Assembly: GCA_903930095.1 (NCBI GenBank)
Contig: CAIYXE010000597.1
Coordinates: 1-8,552, forward strand
Reading direction: 5' to 3'
Source of the DNA: an uncultured Hyphomicrobiales bacterium
GTDB lineage: Bacteria; Pseudomonadota; Alphaproteobacteria; Rhizobiales; Aestuariivirgaceae
DNA: 8,552 nucleotides
Part shown: positions 7,116 to 8,552 of the stretch, piece after piece
Position numbering within the stretch: the first letter of the stretch is position 1
Layout: the number at the start of each line of letters is the position of its first letter
Program-made: the position numbers and the translations under genes
Notes under the pieces: model-generated
The model's database searches: none
Told to the model about the DNA's origin: nothing
What the model saw: only the letters and a program-made list of their open reading frames with translations

Positions 7116-7448
7116 ATGACCAACCACCGGCTCGACATTCTGGCGGCACTGGCGGATGAGATCGCGGCACGGAAAACCGCCTCCCCTGATCAGTCCTATA
7201 CCGCGAAGCTCCTGGCCCAGGGCGTCGAGAGATGTGCCAAGAAACTCGGTGAGGAGGCAGTTGAAACAGCGCTCGCCGCAGTGCTGCGTGACAAAGCCCA
7301 TGTCACCTCCGAATCAGCAGATCTTTTCTATCATCTGCTGGTGCTGCTCGAGGCGTCGGGTGTGGCGCTGGCCGATGTCATGGCCGAACTTGCGCGGCGG
7401 CAAGCCATGAGTGGCCTTGCTGAAAAGGCGACGCGCCCGAAGGACTGA
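7116..7448 (+). CDS. hisE: Phosphoribosyl-ATP pyrophosphatase HisE (monofunctional)
   Basis: HisE removes pyrophosphate from phosphoribosyl-ATP to give phosphoribosyl-AMP, the second step of histidine synthesis. The 110-residue protein is all-helical and of the MazG-like superfamily. The signature [20 protein letters not shown] covers residues 27-46. Metal-binding acidic residues are visible as Glu46, Glu47 and Glu50 in GEEAVE and as Glu66 and Asp69 in SESADLFYH. No HisI cyclohydrolase domain is fused, so hisI must lie elsewhere. ATG 7116 has a good AGGAAG ribosome binding site (7105-7110) that overlaps the hisF stop. The stop lies two bases before coaA, whose own ribosome binding site is inside the last codons of hisE. 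Confidence 0.96.
   Translation: MTNHRLDILAALADEIAARKTASPDQSYTAKLLAQGVERCAKKLGEEAVETALAAVLRDKAHVTSESADLFYHLLVLLEASGVALADVMAELARRQAMSGLAEKATRPKD
7439..7444 (+). promoter_or_regulatory. Ribosome binding site of coaA, inside hisE
   Basis: GAAGGA lies six bases before the coaA ATG at 7451 and within the final codons of hisE (PKD-stop). It supports this coaA start and shows that the two genes are read from one transcript with closely linked translation. Confidence 0.7.
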
Positions 7449-7450
7449 TC

Positions 7451-8401
7451 ATGGAAGAACTTGTCAAGGAAGTTTCCCCTTTCCGGCGGTTTTCGCGGGA
7501 CGAGTGGTCGGCGCTCCGTGCCGACACGCCGATGACGCTGACGCAGCAAGACCTCGACGAGTTGCGCGGCCTGAATGACCGCATCGACCTCGCTGAGGTG
7601 GAGGCAATCTATCTTCCGCTCTCGCGGCTGCTCAATCTCTATGTCGCAGCCACTCAGGGCCTGTTCCGCGCAACCAACAACTTCCTGCACCTCAGCGACC
7701 GCAAGGTGCCATATGTGATCGGCATGGCGGGCAGCGTTGCTGTCGGCAAGAGCACGACAGCGCGTATTCTGCAGCGGCTTCTGGCGCGCTGGCCGAAGCA
7801 TCCGAAAGTCGATCTGGTGACGACCGACGGGTTCCTGCTGCCCAACGCCGTTCTCGAGCGCGAGGGGCTGATGACGCGGAAGGGCTTTCCCGAAAGCTAC
7901 GACCTTCCCGCCATTCTGCGCTTCCTGTCGGACATCAAGGCGGGCAAGCGCAACGTGACAGCGCCGCTCTATTCGCATCTGACCTACGACGTGCTGAAAG
8001 ACGAGCGCGCCGTCATTGACCAGCCGGACATCCTGATCGTGGAGGGTGTGAACGTCCTGCAGACGGGCCGCCCACCGCGCGACGGCCGCGGCATACCGAA
8101 CACATCGGACTTCTTCGATTTCTCCGTCTATATCGACGCCGATCTCGATGATCTGCGCCACTGGTACATCGAACGGTTCCTCACCCTGCGGGACAGCGCC
8201 TTCCGCAATCCCAAGTCCTATTTCCACCGCTATGCAACGCTCTCCGACAGGGAATCGCGTGACACTGCGTCTCGTATCTGGGACACGATCAACCTGGTGA
8301 ACCTGCGGGAAAACATCCTGCCGACCCGGCCGCGTGCCGACCTCGTGCTGCGGAAAGGTGCTGATCACTTCATCCGCAGCGTCTTTCTGCGGAAGCTATA
8401 G
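7451..8401 (+). CDS. coaA: Type I pantothenate kinase CoaA
   Basis: CoaA phosphorylates pantothenate with ATP to give 4'-phosphopantothenate, the first and usually rate-limiting step of coenzyme A synthesis in the cytoplasm. The 316-residue protein has the usual prokaryotic type I length and a P-loop kinase fold. Walker A is GSVAVGKST (94-102) with Lys100. TTDGF (124-128) carries Asp126, and His176 lies in YSHLTYD. Tyr239 and Asn281 occupy the places of the E. coli residues numbered one higher. Arg105, the counterpart of E. coli Arg106, is present; that position is tied to CoA feedback inhibition. The N-terminus [12 protein letters not shown] is typical. It is the last gene of the his operon, with a clear ribosome binding site. 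Its final CTA-TAG is shared with the convergent PfkB-family gene. hisE-coaA linkage is, to my recollection, common in rhizobia. Confidence 0.97.
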   Translation: MEELVKEVSPFRRFSRDEWSALRADTPMTLTQQDLDELRGLNDRIDLAEVEAIYLPLSRLLNLYVAATQGLFRATNNFLHLSDRKVPYVIGMAGSVAVGKSTTARILQRLLARWPKHPKVDLVTTDGFLLPNAVLEREGLMTRKGFPESYDLPAILRFLSDIKAGKRNVTAPLYSHLTYDVLKDERAVIDQPDILIVEGVNVLQTGRPPRDGRGIPNTSDFFDFSVYIDADLDDLRHWYIERFLTLRDSAFRNPKSYFHRYATLSDRESRDTASRIWDTINLVNLRENILPTRPRADLVLRKGADHFIRSVFLRKL

Positions 8402-8552
8402 CAGGCCAAGTGCGCGGGCGTGGGTTCCGAGATTGATCTCGGGCCTTGCGCCGATATGGGAAATCACCTCGGCTGCCGCAACCGACCCCAGCCGCGCCGC
8501 CTCGGGCAGGGTCTTTCCACTGGTGAAGCCACGCAGGAACCCGGCGGCAAAC
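8396..8552 (-). CDS. PfkB-family kinase, probably adenosine-kinase-like; only the C-terminal 51 residues in the window
   Basis: The minus-strand frame enters from the right edge and ends at TAG 8396-8398. It encodes 51 residues beginning [20 protein letters not shown] and continuing [20 protein letters not shown] before a short tail ending LGLL. The start matches the segment that follows the catalytic GAGD motif in PfkB-family sugar and nucleoside kinases. The stretch [13 protein letters not shown] resembles alphaproteobacterial proteins annotated as adenosine kinase. The catalytic Asp and the substrate-binding half lie outside the window, so substrate specificity cannot be judged. The gene converges on coaA with a six-base overlap. 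Confidence 0.82.
   Translation of the reverse strand, partial: FAAGFLRGFTSGKTLPEAARLGSVAAAEVISHIGARPEINLGTHARALGLL
8427..8442. terminator. Possible stem-loop downstream of coaA (no U-tract)
   Basis: CCGAGAT-TG-ATCTCGG forms a perfect seven-base inverted repeat (six pairs with a TTGA tetraloop in RNA). It begins 26 bases after the coaA stop, inside the opposing PfkB-family gene. No run of T follows on either strand, so it is not a canonical intrinsic terminator. It could act as a 3'-end stabiliser or a Rho-dependent end, or be chance within coding DNA. Confidence 0.25.

Noticed and set aside
7331..8368. 345-codon open frame on the minus strand opposite coaA
   Set aside because: It is antisense to a complete, motif-rich coaA gene. 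Its translation is rich in Arg, Gln and His with no domain I recognise, typical of a shadow frame.
1..8552. Mobile element, phage, CRISPR, toxin-antitoxin or defence system
   Set aside because: No transposase, integrase, repeat array or terminal inverted repeats are visible. The small XRE gene has no toxin partner next to it and sits in a housekeeping operon. The gene order is continuous chromosomal core.

Overview
The window is a stretch of alphaproteobacterial chromosome, most likely Hyphomicrobiales (Rhizobiales). The evidence is high G+C, long shadow reading frames on the opposite strands, and a gene order I recall from Rhizobium-, Agrobacterium- and Mesorhizobium-type genomes: mltA-smr-xre facing hslU-hslV, then divergent hisB-(DUF2628)-hisH-hisA-hisF-hisE-coaA, then an oppositely oriented PfkB-family (adenosine-kinase-like) gene. 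I saw no mobile element, CRISPR array, tRNA, rRNA or sign of recent gene transfer. This is housekeeping DNA.

Region 1 (1-1900, + strand) is the end of a compact operon. It holds the 3' part of mltA (lytic murein transglycosylase), a stand-alone Smr-domain protein and a small XRE-type helix-turn-helix regulator. Successive genes overlap by four bases (GTGA, then ATGA). Region 2 (1916-3783, - strand) is hslV-hslU, encoding the ATP-dependent HslVU protease: an N-terminal-threonine peptidase and its AAA+ unfoldase. hslV is transcribed first. hslU ends only 15 bases from the xre stop.

Region 3 (3784-3920) is the only substantial non-coding stretch, a 137-base divergent intergenic region that must hold the hslVU and hisB promoters. 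It contains a perfect 12-base palindrome and two copies of TTGGCCA. Region 4 (3921-8401, + strand) is a tightly packed operon. It carries hisB, a small DUF2628-like membrane protein, hisH, hisA, hisF, hisE and coaA. The His products supply the middle of histidine biosynthesis: HisE (PR-ATP to PR-AMP), HisA (ProFAR isomerisation), HisH/HisF (glutamine-dependent cyclisation to IGP and AICAR) and HisB (IGP dehydration). hisG, hisD, hisI, hisC and the histidinol phosphatase are not in the window. coaA adds the first committed step of coenzyme A synthesis.

Region 5 (8396-8552, - strand) is the C-terminal end of a PfkB-family kinase. Its stop codon and last sense codon are the same six bases (CTATAG) that end coaA.

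The most notable observations are the DUF2628-like membrane gene inside the his operon, the palindrome between hslV and hisB, and the shared palindromic stop at the coaA/PfkB junction. I found no convincing evidence of an undescribed system.
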